DNA of 64,000 nucleotides from Ipomoea triloba. Lineage: Eukaryota; Streptophyta; Magnoliopsida; Solanales; Convolvulaceae. Position 1 is the stretch's first letter; every line of letters starts with the position of its first letter. Position numbers and translations under genes: made by a program. The stretch lies in the NCBI RefSeq assembly GCF_003576645.1, contig NC_044930.1:15112076-15176075 (forward strand). The letters are read 5' to 3'. Positions 1-12,029 of this stretch are shown piece after piece. Under the pieces are notes generated by a model. That model searched no databases, was not told the origin of the DNA, and saw nothing but the letters and a program-made list of their open reading frames with translations.

Positions 1-3000
1 TTGTAATTGGTTTTCTGTTCAAAATCGACGATGGAATTATTCTGCAAATCAACTGTCAAATTTTTGGGGTAGCTGCTGCCTATGTCCAAGGTTCCGTTGA
101 GATTATTGTTGGATAATTCTCTGTTAAAAAAAGAAAAAGCACATCAAATTCCCGAATAATCACCCATTGCTTTTCACTTAGCAATAAGATCTTTGTTGGA
201 GAAAGCCATTTTGCATGTAATCAGCTATCAGCTAACATCTAATTTACCAAACACTTTTCTACCATCAGCTAATGATATCAACTAGTTAAATCCAATAACC
301 CAATCAGCTAACAGCTATTTACCAAACACCCCCCTATCTCGACTCTAAAGATGTATGCACACCTTATCTTTGCATGCTAAAAAATGGAAATTGTGTTATG
401 TTCTTAACAAAAATGGCACTTACACTGTCTCCAATTGAGGAAGGCTAAAGACATTAACTGGGATTGGGCCTTGAAGTGTTGTGTTCACCATATGTCTGTC
501 ATAGCACATTTAGCAAAAACATCTTACAACTATCAAAAAAGGCACACTGCTGACAAAGGGAGGGGCAGAGAGAATACAGTGTTGTTAATGACAGGAGGTT
601 TGAAAACCATGGTGGAATCTCTGAGGCATCAAAACTATTATTGCTCATGTCCCTGCAAAACCCATAACGGATAAGAGTCGAGAGAGAGAAATAAATATCG
701 AGAGTTGAAAAGACGGATCGGAGCAACTTACAAATAGTAGAGGGCGTTCATTCCTGATAGGTCAGGAAGAGGTCCCGTCAGATTGTTATTAGACAAGTAC
801 CTGCAGCAACAAAGAAAAAGGCAACAGATCGAATACATATTACCAAAAAGATAAGACTAAATGCAATCTGCAGCTTACAGCTCATTTAAACTCGTAAGGT
901 TATTCAGGTTATCCGGAACAGATCCATTTAGTGTATTCGAATCAAGTCGTCTGTATGTTTTCAAAAACATCAGTCAGTGGCAAATAATATATATGTCAAA
1001 ACCCTAAGCGAAGCATTTGCAAATAACGCATAGATACTCACACAACTTCTAAAGTCTGCACACGTCCTAGAGTTTGAGGTATTTCGCCACTCAGCTGATT
1101 GTGATCAAGAATCCTAAACATGATATGAACAAAGCTAGAGCAGTATTCTTCATGATATTTTTAACCACTGTGAGCATAAATATAATATGTGCAGTCCAAC
1201 TATAAACTTAAGCTTTTAGTTGGATGGAGCACATGATTCAACAATAACCATATCTAGTTTTAGTAACATAGTATAAATTAAAATAACATCATACTTATCC
1301 AGTCAAAATACTTACACATGTATTAGCTTCATGTTAGGACTGAAGAGTTTTGGTGGGATGGTGCCAGAGAGCTGATTCTGGGACAAATGGCTGCATGACG
1401 ACAAGTATAGACAATCTTAATATATCTACAAAGGCAAAAGGAACACAAAAACTCTTAGCATCGTAAATTTATTAGGAGATAACGTACAAGTGTTTGGCGT
1501 TGATTAACTTGTCCAAACCAGGTAGTGGACCATTAGAGACTGGGATAGTACCAGTAAGTTTATTGTAACTTAAATCTAACCACGAAAGTTTAGACAAATT
1601 GCCTATTGAATGTGGGATTGGCCCGTTGAAGCTGTTAGAAGTCAGAGATCTGCAGAAAGGCAGCAAAGAAAACTTGTCTCAAAAAGCTAAACTTTGAGCT
1701 AAAATACTTTAAAATGGATGCTCTTACATAAACACCAGTTGCTGCAGAGATCCAATTGAATCTGGAATTTGACCAAAGAAACTGCAACTAACTAAAATTC
1801 TGCATTCAAAAGTAAAATAAATATTACTCCATACTTTGTACCAGTGGTAAGAAATATTAAACAAACAACGTTCAGCTTTTGTTTACAAGGTTGTCAGATT
1901 CTTCAAATTTCCAATTGAAGATGGTAATGTTCCTTTCAAACCAATGTTGTTCGAGAGATCCCTGCACCAAGAATCTTTGTATTCATCAGAATCAGTTTTT
2001 ATACATTCCAGCGCATAGATAGATAGTTAAGAGACTAGAGTACACAAAATTAACAAAATGAGTCCCTAATCCATAGTGCAGAAAGTTGCGGCTGGATCGG
2101 ATCAAGGTCACTCAACTGGACTATAATGCACATGGACCAAACCATACTAACATATTAAATCCAATAAATTAACTAGTCTAACCCATGACGTTATAAACCC
2201 AAATATTCTCTCTTATTTTTTCAATGTGGGACTCTTAACACACCCAAACCACAATAAGCAGGTCACTAGGCAATTGGTTTAGAAAGAGGAAGTAACCTTA
2301 ATCATGCTAAAAGATGTGTTTCAAAAGGAAGGTGGAAATTAATAAATCGAGCATGTGAAGACGTACAAATGTTGCAACTCAGTGAACGATCCAAGATCTC
2401 CAAACTCACTGCCTGTTAGTCCTATTCCAGATAACGTTCTGCAAAAGAAAGTGGTGAACGAATGAATGACTCGAGCGAGCAAAATAGACAACTAACCATA
2501 GGATTTTTGGCAGTTTATTACACAATGGACATATATACATTGAAACCACACGTGAGTTGCTACAACGAATTCCTTCCCAATTGCTTCCACAAGGATCTGC
2601 TCCCAACCAATTTGGTGGCAAGTTGCCCCAGCTTGACTTGAGGGCATTTAGAGTTGACACTGCATTAGAGATAACAGTATCCCATCAATGTTAAGGGAGG
2701 ACAGGACTATAAGCAGAGTCTAAGCTAGATAGCTCATCATCAGCCAATTCAGGCAATGGTAACCAACTATATATAACAGAAAGTGCAATGCTTCTTATAG
2801 GCAAGTCCAAGCAATGCTAAGAGCCCAAAAACTGCCAACTATAATCACCATTATGAAAAGTAAATAAATAATTATTAGTATAAAGACAAACACTAAGGCC
2901 CTAACATCAAACCATAGGCCTAATTCAAGTTTGTAATGGAACATTGATAATGAAGAAGAAGACCTTAGAGTAGCTTGGAGCTCTCAAAGCTAAGAATGGA

Positions 3001-4441
3001 ATGTGTTGAAGTTGTCCCCCTTGTCTGATTACCAAGATGATATTTAAACCAACTATTTTTGGGTTACAATATACGAATGGTTACAAATGAGATAATTGCA
3101 CGTCCTCTGTGCTTGTGCCTCCACGACCCATTCTGATATGTCATCTAAAATCTGTTGGGCATAGAGTAACTAACTCCAACGTCATCCTAGTCGATGGACA
3201 TATCTGACATATGTGGCCGAGCTATCTACAGCTCACCTGCTTGTCTCATTTTTTCCCTAACATTGCCTTATTAATAGCCCAACCCGATCTGGGTGTGGGA
3301 CTCGATGGTAATTCCTCCAACAATGACAAATAAATTATCTGCATATTGGCCTTGACGGTGGTTGCAAAGAGCATGCATGCATGTTATACCCTAGGAACTA
3401 GGAAGTTTTTCAAGATTTTAACAAGTTTTGCCAAACAGTCATAACCAGAGTCACAAGCTTAGTGTCCATAAATCCAAATAGGAGGATTATTGAACAACAC
3501 TAATACCACAAGACATGTTCATCCAGTTGAGATTAATTTAAAAAGTCCACAAGGATCAGTGACAAATTAAAGTCTTAAGGCTAGCAATTTTCATAAAAAA
3601 GCTAAGCCCAACTTAGGGTGTGTTTGGTTGGAGACTTTTGCACCCTACTATGGGTTTTGATACCTATTACCATGTTTGTTTGCCTACTTTTGTTATCCTA
3701 CTATTGGAATCAAATCCTAACAATTACAAAACTCATTACGCGTTTACTGCTTTACTTTTAAACAATAGAATAAAAAATAAGGGAGAAAAAAATGAAAAAA
3801 ATAAATAAATAAAAAGGTTTCGTCCATGCATTAAATATGGAATTTTAATATATATATATATATATGTGTGTGTATTATATAGTTTTATATATTTTTATTT
3901 ATTTATTTATTTTGATTCCAATTCCTATTTAATACAAAACAAAGTGACTCCTTATATATACTTACATCCATTATCATTACCAGTATTTGATTCCATTATC
4001 GTTCCAATTTCAATGTTTGAACCAAACACACCCTTAATTTACTAATGACCTTTAAAGAATTGAGGGACTAGAATTGTTTTTCTCACAATAAGAATCAATG
4101 GGTTTTCGATCTGATCTGAAATTGTGATTGCACAGCATCTGCAGTGGCAGAACCAGGATCCAAGAACACCTTAGAGTAAGAAAGATTATTCAACAAGCCA
4201 AGAAGCTAGCTAATTAAAGAGAGTGGTGGCAAGCCAGTTTTGCCACTACAAATTAAGAACACAAGTTTAGCAGGAGGCTGATTAAACAAAACAACAATAA
4301 TATAATCTTTTTAATTAAATTTATCAGATAGATTAGAGTAAGCAACTTACCATCATCCGTATTCGTCAATATTGCTGCTACAACCAAGATATGAATTACC
4401 AGGGGCAACAAGCACAACCAGATTCTTGGGATAATCATCAT
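1..4441 (-). CDS. LRR receptor-like kinase of the HPCA1 / At5g49770 (LRR-VIII-1) type, N-terminal part, runs off the left edge
   Basis: Thirteen exons join in frame with GT/AG borders (minus strand): 4351-4441, 2539-2659, 2367-2438, 1887-1961, 1728-1799, 1488-1649, 1316-1390, 1042-1113, 879-950, 732-800, 578-652, 424-495 and 1-120 (continues left). The ATG at 4441 opens a hydrophobic signal peptide (MMIIPRIWLCLLPLVIHIL). It is followed by the LRR N-cap with W..LGADPCGSNWEGIRC, then about ten LRRs (for example LxLSNNxLTGPLP). Intron 1 is phase 1 and the rest are phase 2, with 69-75-nt exons each holding one repeat and one 162-nt double exon, as is usual in this subfamily. The transmembrane and kinase domains would lie beyond base 1. 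The family sits in the plasma membrane; HPCA1 itself senses apoplastic hydrogen peroxide, but its diagnostic cysteines are outside this window, so the ligand is unknown. No lesion is seen, so this is probably functional. Confidence 0.9.
3616..4033. mobile_element. Tourist/PIF-Harbinger-type MITE in intron 1 of the receptor kinase
   Basis: The 418-bp element starts GGGTGTGTTTGGTT and ends with the exact reverse complement AACCAAACACACCC, giving 14-bp perfect terminal inverted repeats. It is flanked by TTA on both sides (3613-3615 and 4034-4036), the target-site duplication typical of Tourist/PIF-Harbinger elements. The interior is AT-rich with a (TA)n tract near 3848-3866 and no coding capacity. 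It lies inside the 1.7-kb first intron and does not touch a splice site. Confidence 0.85.
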
Positions 4442-5510
4442 TATATAATATATATATATTGCTTAAACCAAACCATAATCATGCAACTACAAGAAGCAGC
4501 AGCAGATCAAATCAGAAAGCTTCTTTAATTAAATACCAGAGTACAGCTCAAACCCTTTCTCAATTCTGCTTTCATGGCAAAAATGTTTAAAGAACAATGT
4601 TTTTTTTTAATTTGTTTTTCATTTTAAAAGCGAGATTAACTTGAGTATTCCGTATTAAGATAAATCCTTGTGTGTCTGAAAATTATGGTTCAAAAAAATC
4701 AAAATTATAAGGTCATTATCAAGTAATAAAAGCTGGTAGCTAGGTGATCGATGATTTGAATTTTCTCTCAACCTTTCCTTTCCTTGTGATATTAAAAGAT
4801 GTTGTCCACGTGTTTCAAGTTTTCAGGATTTCAATTAATTGAAAGTGATTAATTCAGAGATTTGTGTTAATTAATACAAGATAATTCTATATAATATCTT
4901 AGTTGGTCCATTTGGAATAGCTCTATAAATCCGATCCACAACCTTTCATATAGTCGAATAGTTTTTTAGTGCACATTATTTTCATTCACAATATCCCATA
5001 TTTCAATTGCTTCATTGTTCAGTACATGAGAGTCATTACAAGCTAATTAGTGTTTAGGAGCTGTTAAACTTATTTTGAAAATCTACTAACACCAAATAAA
5101 GTTAGGCCTATAACGGAACTAAAATGTTGGTCTAAAATTGTTTGTTTATATTATTTTAAATTTTAGTATTTTATATTATTTTTCTTACTTTACTCTCTAT
5201 TATATCATTTATTTTTCCTAAGTATTCTTGCATTCCGTTAGTGTAAATATTAGTAACGAAATGTATTTCGTTAATTATTTATTATTCTTAACTTACTCAT
5301 TGATTTACATAAGGAATGTTTTAGATTTGAACCCACCTTAATTAGAGTTAGCATAATTGTTGAACATATACTATGAATATGTTCAAGTATATTAAAAAAT
5401 ACAATATAAAATTTAACATTAACTTTCGTCAATTAATTAGACAATGTATAGCATTCAAAATTGAGTATTAAAAATTATAAATAAAGAACCATGAAAATCA
5501 TTTACTTGCA
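4442..5510. other. Intergenic DNA upstream of the receptor kinase
   Basis: No gene seen. An alternating TA tract (about 4442-4461) lies directly upstream of the receptor-kinase ATG and could serve as its TATA region or lie in its 5' leader. About 75 bp near 4660-4735 resemble 60785-60860 (see findings). The rest is AT-rich. Confidence 0.5.
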
Positions 5511-5538
5511 TTTTTTTTTTTGAAAACAAACAAACATG

Positions 5539-8500
5539 CTATATTAGATCATCAAAGAAATTCGAAATACAATCAGGTGGGGAAAACTCCCAAACTCCAA
5601 GGACAGATTGAGAAACAGTCGCCCGTGCAAGCACATGAGCAACGTGATTCACTGACCTCTTGACATGGCGAACCAACACGTTCCCAATGTCATTTGCAAG
5701 GCTACGGCATCGCCTAATAACCATACCATTATAAGAAAAAATCTTGGCTACGAGAATTAAAGTTTGAACAAAAATTCAGACAATCAGATTCAACAATAAT
5801 ATTATTCGATTGACGACCCTTCAACCAGGTTAAAGCTTCATTCACAGCCATTGTCTCGGCGGCATAGGGATCAAGAGCACAATTAAGGAGTCCACCATAA
5901 GCTGCTATAAACCGGCCTCCATGATCACGTAAGACTGCTCCAAAACCTGCTGCATTAGCCAGTATAGTCGCGTCAACATTACATTTCAGCATTCCAGGTG
6001 GAGGGGGGTTCCAACTAGCTGGTTGAGAGATCAAAGGCAGAGATGAGGGAGATGAGTTCGAGTATACCTGCTGCCAAGAGTCAACCAGTGAGTTCGCCAT
6101 CCTCTTCAACACAGCCACCTCACAACTCTTCCCATTCCAAAGTAAATCATTACGGGCTGTCCAAATAGACCAAACACATGATGCCATTGTGATCGGGAGT
6201 CTTTCCTCATGCGCATGCAAAGCTTTTTCCACCAACTCCACAAACGACAAACCTTTCATTATACCAAAGCTGCACCAAAGCTGATCTGCAATTATACAAT
6301 CCCAGAAAAGATGGTTGATTGTTTCAGGGACTACACAACAGAGAGGACAGATACTACTCACAGCCATACCTTTCATACGAAGATTCTCACGTACAGGTAG
6401 CATATTACGTAACCCACGCCACAAAAGGTTTCGCACCTTAGGTGGAGTTTTCAACCTCCATAGCTTGTTCCACTCCTTGAAATCCATAGTCTCATAATCA
6501 GCAAACAGACCATTAGTGAGCAGGCGGTAACCATGCCTAACAGAATAAATACCCCTGAGATCTCCTTTCCAGTACCACATATCGCGATGGGTGAGAGAAA
6601 TTGGTGTGCTTATAATTCTAGGAATGTCCTGTTCATAAAAAATATCATGCAGTAATTCCAAATCCCAAGTTCCGTCAGTATCCAATAGATTGGAAACATG
6701 AGTTTCACGAAGCTCATTCATGCATGCAGTACGGATGTAAGGATCCACACTATTAGCCAACCAAGGACAATCCCAAACCAAGGTGTCTTTCCCATCACCA
6801 ATACGACGAGCAACCCCGTCTCTAAGAACTACCTGCCCCGCTAAGATGCTACGCCAAATATAGGATGGATTATGCCCAAGAGTTGCATCAAGAAAAGAGG
6901 CAGATGGATAATATCTAGCTTTGAGCAATTTGCTAACAAGATAATCAGGCTTAACTAAAAGCCGCCAACCCTGTTTAGCAAGCAAAGCAATGTTAAATTC
7001 ATGAATCCTCTTGAAGCCCATACCCCCAATAGACTTAGGAGCTGCCAGTCGAGTCCAACTAGCCCAATGCATACCTCTTGAATTGCTCGTACCTTTACTC
7101 CACCAGTACCGATTCATCATTCGCTCAATGGATTCGCATATGCCATAGGGTAGCAGAAACACAGACATTGTAAATATCGGCATAGATTGCGCTACACTCT
7201 TCAATAGCACCTCTTTGCCAGATTTCGACAAAAATCGCTTGTGCCAACTGTTAATTCTATCCCTCATACGTTGCTCGACATAACGGAAAATTGCTTTCTT
7301 GTTCCGCCCAATAAAGGAAGGGAAGCCAAGATAGCGACCAAAATCCGCGGTCTGCTGAACACCAAAAATCCCCGCTACCTGAGTACACATGACCGGTACT
7401 GTATTAACACTGAAAGTGATACTGGATTTATCATAATTCACTAATTGGCCCGATGAAGCACAATACAAATCCAAACATCTCTTTACCTCCTGAGCTTCAT
7501 TTGTATCTGCCCGGAAAAAAAGAAGACTGTCATCTGCGAAGAAAAGGTGCCAGACAGTAGGAGCTCCCCGAGCCACTCTCACACCATGCATTAAACCCCT
7601 GGCTTCCTGTTGCTGTAAAAGCATAGATAATCCTTCTGCACAGATTATAAACAAGTAAGGAGATAGAGGATCCCCTTGTCGAATTCCACGGGTTGGAGTA
7701 ACTGCACCCACAGGCTGGCCATTTACCAAAATCTCGTATCTAACTGTAGACACGCACAACATTATTAAGTCCACCCATTCACGTGCAAAACCTAGAGCAG
7801 ATAGCATGCCCTTAAGAAAGTCCCACTCCATCCTGTCGTACGCCTTTGCCATGTCCAATTTGAGCGCCGCCCAGCCCATATTTCCCACTCGTTTCCGCTT
7901 AAGAAAATGGCCAACTTCCCCAGCAACGATAATGTTATCAGTGATTAACCTGTCAGGGATGAATGCACTTTGGGGCGGTGATATAATAGTGTCCAAATAA
8001 TCCTTCATTCGGTTGGCAAGGACTTTGGCGATGACTTTATATGCAACATTGCAAAGGGCAATCGGCCTCAAGTCGGTAACACGCTCCGGGATATTCTTTT
8101 TAGGAATGAGTACCACATTTATATCATTAGCCCCCGGGGGAAAAACACAATTAGCAAAACAGCTCGTTACAAAATTGATAAGGTCAGATCCTACAACCGA
8201 CCAAAAAGATTGGTAGAAAGCAGGAGTCATTCCATCTGGGCCCGGGGCCTTGTCTGGAGCCATTGAAAAAACAGCGTTCTTAACCTCCTCTGGCTCAATA
8301 GGGCGTAACAAAGCCGTATTCATCTCATGCGTGACACGACCTGGAATTCTATGAAGAAGCTCAGGATTGCAACCGGACTTTTGAAATATAAAGTTATAAT
8401 AGGACATAATTTCAGCGTGCATGTCAGTCCCTTCCACCCACTGCCCAGACGTTCTTTTAAGTCGACGTAATTGATTGGATCGTCGCCTCTGACTTGCAAA

Positions 8501-9574
8501 TTGGTGGAAGTATTTGGTATTTTGGTCACCTTCCTTGAGCCACAGTTGTTTTGACCTCTGCCGCCAATACAGTTCTTCTTGAGCGAGCAAAGTGGAAAGC
8601 TCTCTTTCGACATTGTGGTACTGCTCGACGTCACGCATGCAACTGCAATTTCGAAGTGCCTCAAGTTTCTCCCTTAGCTGTTGCACCTTTTTCCCAAACT
8701 TTCTAAAATGTTCACTACCCCACTTCCAGAGTGCTTGACTGCATGAATTTAACCGGTACTGGAAATCACCTCCTAGCGTTTGAAACCATGAGGTTTCCAC
8801 CACTTCACGACATTGAGGATCTAGAAGCCATGCGCTTTCAAATTTAAATTTCCTACCAACTCAACGAACCGCATGTCCTTTAAGTTGCATGAAAAGGGCA
8901 CTGTGATCCGACGTGATAGTCAATATATTTATAACAAAGGCATCAGCGTAAATGTCCCGCCAGTCCGGGGATGCTACAGCGCGATCAAGTCTCTCCTCCA
9001 CCCAATGGTGTGTACCCCTTCCCCTTTCCCATGTAAATTTGTGTCCCCGCATACCAAGGTCAAACAACTCACAATCCTGTAGCACTTCATTAAAACCTCT
9101 AATCAGATTGTCCAGGTGGTTAACAGACCCTCTCTTTTTAGCATGACTAGCAATATCGTTAAAATCTCCAATCACAATCCAAGGTAAATTAGAACGAGAC
9201 TTTAACTCCCGAAGTAAATCCCAAGTATGTTGTCTTCGAGACCTCTCCGGGTAGCCATAAAAACATGTCAGTCGCCAAGGAGTCTCTCCCGGAAGCGTTA
9301 CTGTAATATCAATATAATTATTCGAATAGCTCATTAGCGTAGCAGCATCTGAGTCACGCCACAGCAAAGCAAGACCACCTCCCATTGCAACTCTATCCAC
9401 ACACAACAAACCTTCAAATCCCATCCTTACTCTTAGTCGTTCCAATTGAAAAGAACAAGCTTTTGTCTCCATCAAGAAGACAAAACTGGGTCGCTGCATG
9501 GACACAAAGCCCAGTAACTCTCGAACTGTCCGAGGGCCACCCAAGCCTCGGCAGTTCCAACTAAGAATACTCAT
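5539..9574 (-). pseudogene. LINE ORF2: AP-type endonuclease, reverse transcriptase, zf-RVT, RNase H; broken
   Basis: The endonuclease domain (9574-8861) opens MSILSWNCRGLGG and carries METKA, IGDFNDI and SDHSAL motifs. A TGA at 8861-8863 interrupts the frame; the same frame continues straight on (VGRKFKFESAW...), so it is a single nonsense change, possibly CGA to TGA. The reverse transcriptase follows with LDMAKAYDRMEW (near 7840), RQGDPLSPYLF and a FADD catalytic box (near 7530). A Cys/His zf-RVT segment (CPLCCVVPETINHLFWDC) lies near 6340. The C-terminal RNase H segment has VDAT, AAETMA and VESDC. A one-base gain in a T6 run near 5740 ends the frame at 5729; RNase H resumes in another frame (RSVNHVAHVLAR) to the stop at 5539. 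Family role: nicking of target DNA and target-primed reverse transcription. Confidence 0.92.
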
Positions 9575-10567
9575 GATGATGGGCGGGTCTGGACAACTGG
9601 ACCCGCCGAAAACAAGTTTTTTGGGACATCTTGCATTCTAAAATTAGCATCATCAGAAACCACCTCAGCCGCTTCATCCTCCCTTCTCCGCTTAAGATCT
9701 CCATGAATAACATGTTCATCCTCCGTTTGAGTAGGATTCTGAACAGGAACCGCAGGAGTGGAGGGTACGCAGGTTGGATTTAAAGGCAGATCAGCAAGTA
9801 GCCATTTAGCCCCCACTGGCTTAACCTGCTTACGACCTCCGGCACGTAACCAAGCACCGTAAGGGGTAGTCTTTTGCTTCAACACCTTGCTCGTAAACCT
9901 TTCTGCAAAAACGGTCCGAATGACCGATCAAACCACAGCAGAAGCAGAACGTATTCAGTCGTTCGTACTTAAACAGGATCCACTGATACGTGCCATCTCG
10001 CAGCCGCAGTTTCATTCTCCTCTTTAATGGCTCATTCAGCGGAATCGAAACACGGATGCGTTTAAAACCCTTCCAATTGTTACCAAAGTTGTGGGGATCT
10101 GCCGACTAGAACACCCCAACGTAATTACCGATCTTCTCCATGAAGTCCACAGTAGCAAACACAGTAGGGAGATCATGGATCTGAACCCAGAAATCCACTG
10201 AATCCAATACCACATTCTCAGGGCGAGTATTGGGTGGAACCTGTCTGCAAACTAGCGTATGATTCTCAAAAGACCACGGGCCCTCATCAACAACTCTTTG
10301 CATGTCGCGGTGATGGGGGAACTGAAAAGCAAACAAGTTTTCTTGGATAGGAACAATCCTGACGCCCATAACAGGACGCCAAACCAGCGCCATCGTCTGC
10401 TGCATGTGTTCAATCTTAATGGGTCGGTCAGTAAGGAATCGTCCAACAAGCTCGAAATAAGTAGCACTTCCGCTTGCATGATCAGTTAATGGCGCCTCTA
10501 ACCCACCAACATCCTCTTCATCAAGAGCCAAAAGAGCACAACCTTCTTCCAGATCATTGATATCCAT
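9571..10567 (-). pseudogene. LINE ORF1: DUF4283-type RNA-binding protein with CCHC zinc knuckle; broken
   Basis: The first ATG is at 10567 (MDINDLEEG). The N-terminal part matches the DUF4283 pattern of plant LINE ORF1 proteins (LVGRFLTDRPIKIEHMQ, MALVWRPVMGV, WVQIHDLP). An in-frame TAG at 10106-10108 interrupts it; the same frame continues with WKGFKRIRVSIPLNEPLKRR and a CFCCGLIGHSDRFC knuckle (C-x2-C-x4-H-x4-C). One extra C in a C4 run near 9868 shifts the frame; the next frame resumes YGAWLRAGGRK and ends in a basic, charged tail with TGA at 9571-9573. That stop overlaps the ORF2 ATG as ATGA. By family analogy it coats LINE RNA. Confidence 0.88.
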
Positions 10568-10709
10568 GTCTAGAAAAGATCGACCAAGCAAACCTACGAA
10601 TCAGACAAAGCAAAAAGAGCGGAAGCCTGTCGGAAAAAACCAAAGGTGGAAAAAAAACCCTAGAGACAGCTAGGGAGAAAACTCTCTATGGTAACCCTAG
10701 AGAGAGAAC

Positions 10710-11118
10710 CGTTTTTTATTAATTTTAAACAAATCTAGGTTAATTTTTTTTTCGTTTAATTAATTTTATTTTGATTATTTAGAACAAGCTAGACTCAATA
10801 TTTTAATTATGTTTTTGCATTGTTGTGAATGATTTAGGTCATGGTATTAATATTTTTTGTTTATATTTCTATAATAGTACAATTGTACATTACTTTATAA
10901 ATACCGTACTATTTGTTTTTTATCGGACAAAATTGCTCTTACACCATTAAAGTTTAATACTATCTAAATAACTCAAGTGTCCAAACGCTTGCTAGGCCAA
11001 GTGGTGCACTAATATGAACTCAAACAGAAAAAGGGGTTTTTGACTGAAATATCACTTTTGACTAAATAGGAGACAAAAATGTTACTTTTTTGGGGATTGG
11101 ACAAAAACATTAAATCTA
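10710..11118. other. AT-rich intergenic DNA
   Basis: Nothing recognisable; a mostly A/T stretch between the 5' end of the LINE and the palindrome cluster. Confidence 0.5.
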
Positions 11119-11550
11119 CGTTTGGGAAATGTGTTTGGAATCCCAAACGCTAGTTTCCCCTTTTATCTGACAACCATATTCGCGTATGGGAAATGCGTCT
11201 GGCGTATTTAATACGCTAGACGCATTTCTCATACGCGAATGATATTGTCGCACAAACGCGTTTGCGAAATGCGAGTCTCGTATAATACAAGACTCGCATT
11301 TCGCAAATGCGGATCTCTCACGAGTCCACCGTCGCCTAACCGGCGCGGCCGTATAATACGAGATCTGCATATGCGAAATGCAGATCTCTCCCGTATATTT
11401 CTAGACTCTTACCGGACTCCCGAGTCCGTCAAATCCACCCACCGACGACCAAATGCACACGCATTTCGGAAATGCGTTTCTCGTATTATACGAGAAACAC
11501 ATTTCGAAAATGCGTTTCTTTGTATAATACGGGAAACACATTTCCCAAAC
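11119..11550. repeat. Cluster of five imperfect palindromes (ACGCATTTC / CGTATTATACG family)
   Basis: Five successive hairpin-forming blocks share the words GCATTTCG, GAAATGCG and CGTATAATACG. Arms: 11119-11127 with 11141-11149; 11178-11208 with 11210-11240 (31-bp arms, one-base loop, two mismatches); 11258-11283 with about 11285-11310; 11360-11370 with 11378-11388; and about 11469-11486 with 11490-11507. A coding reading frame over part of this region is a by-product of the repeats. Function unknown. Confidence 0.8.
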
Positions 11551-12029
11551 GTAAACTATCACTCGGAGTCCGGATCTAATTCGAAACTTCGATTTTCATC
11601 CGCTACCTCCGCATTCCCCCAACGCAAACTGTAGTTGGAACCGATTTAATTTTTTTGAATTGCCACGCAGTTGTGGTTAGATTGAATTTCATTTTTGTTG
11701 TTTGATGTTACTTCACATAAATAGTCTCCAAGTATACTAAATGTCTAAATTTCGGTAAATTACGAATCCTACTACATAAACCATGATTGATGTGGAACAA
11801 GCATACTTTCAATTCATAAATTACAAATCTTATAAAATAAATCGTACAAAATAATTAAATTGAATACAACTACATACAATTGAATTACTAATTATGACAA
11901 TTGCAAAACAAAAGGAGAAGAAAATATTGATAAATGGGGACCCCGAGTTGTTGTGTCTTTTTATTGTTACATAACGGGTGCCTTCGACCTCGAAGTCGAA
12001 TTTTCATACGGAATAAACGATGTGTCGTA
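11551..12029. other. Intergenic DNA, no gene recognised
   Basis: AT-rich sequence. A word resembling the reverse of the TAATTTCCGAAAATGAAA motif (aatttcggtaaattac, near 11747) may be the far end of the inverted repeat-unit copy described at 12706-13080. Confidence 0.4.

Larger units (their letters stand above)
5511..10709 (-). mobile_element. L1-type LINE retrotransposon, near full length, inactive
   Basis: On the minus strand the element has a leader of about 140 nt, ORF1 (10567-9571), ORF2 (9574-5539), a 3' UTR of less than 30 nt and an 11-nt poly(A), seen as the T run at 5511-5521. The order ORF1 with CCHC knuckle, endonuclease, reverse transcriptase, zf-RVT and RNase H is that of plant L1 LINEs. 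It carries two in-frame stops and two one-base frameshifts, so it cannot make intact proteins, but the few lesions suggest a fairly recent copy. I found no convincing target-site duplication; the DNA left of the poly(A) does not recur near 10.7 kb. Confidence 0.9.

Noticed and set aside
435..726. Plus-strand frame opposite exons 11 and 12 of the receptor kinase
   Set aside because: Antisense shadow; the minus strand has proper LRR exons with splice sites.
5480..5511. atgaaaatcatttacttgca left of the LINE poly(A) as a target-site duplication
   Set aside because: No matching sequence at the LINE 5' end near 10.7 kb.
11116..11634. 131- and 84-codon frames on both strands over the palindrome cluster
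   Set aside because: Palindromic DNA is open on both strands by construction; no conserved domain or codon pattern.
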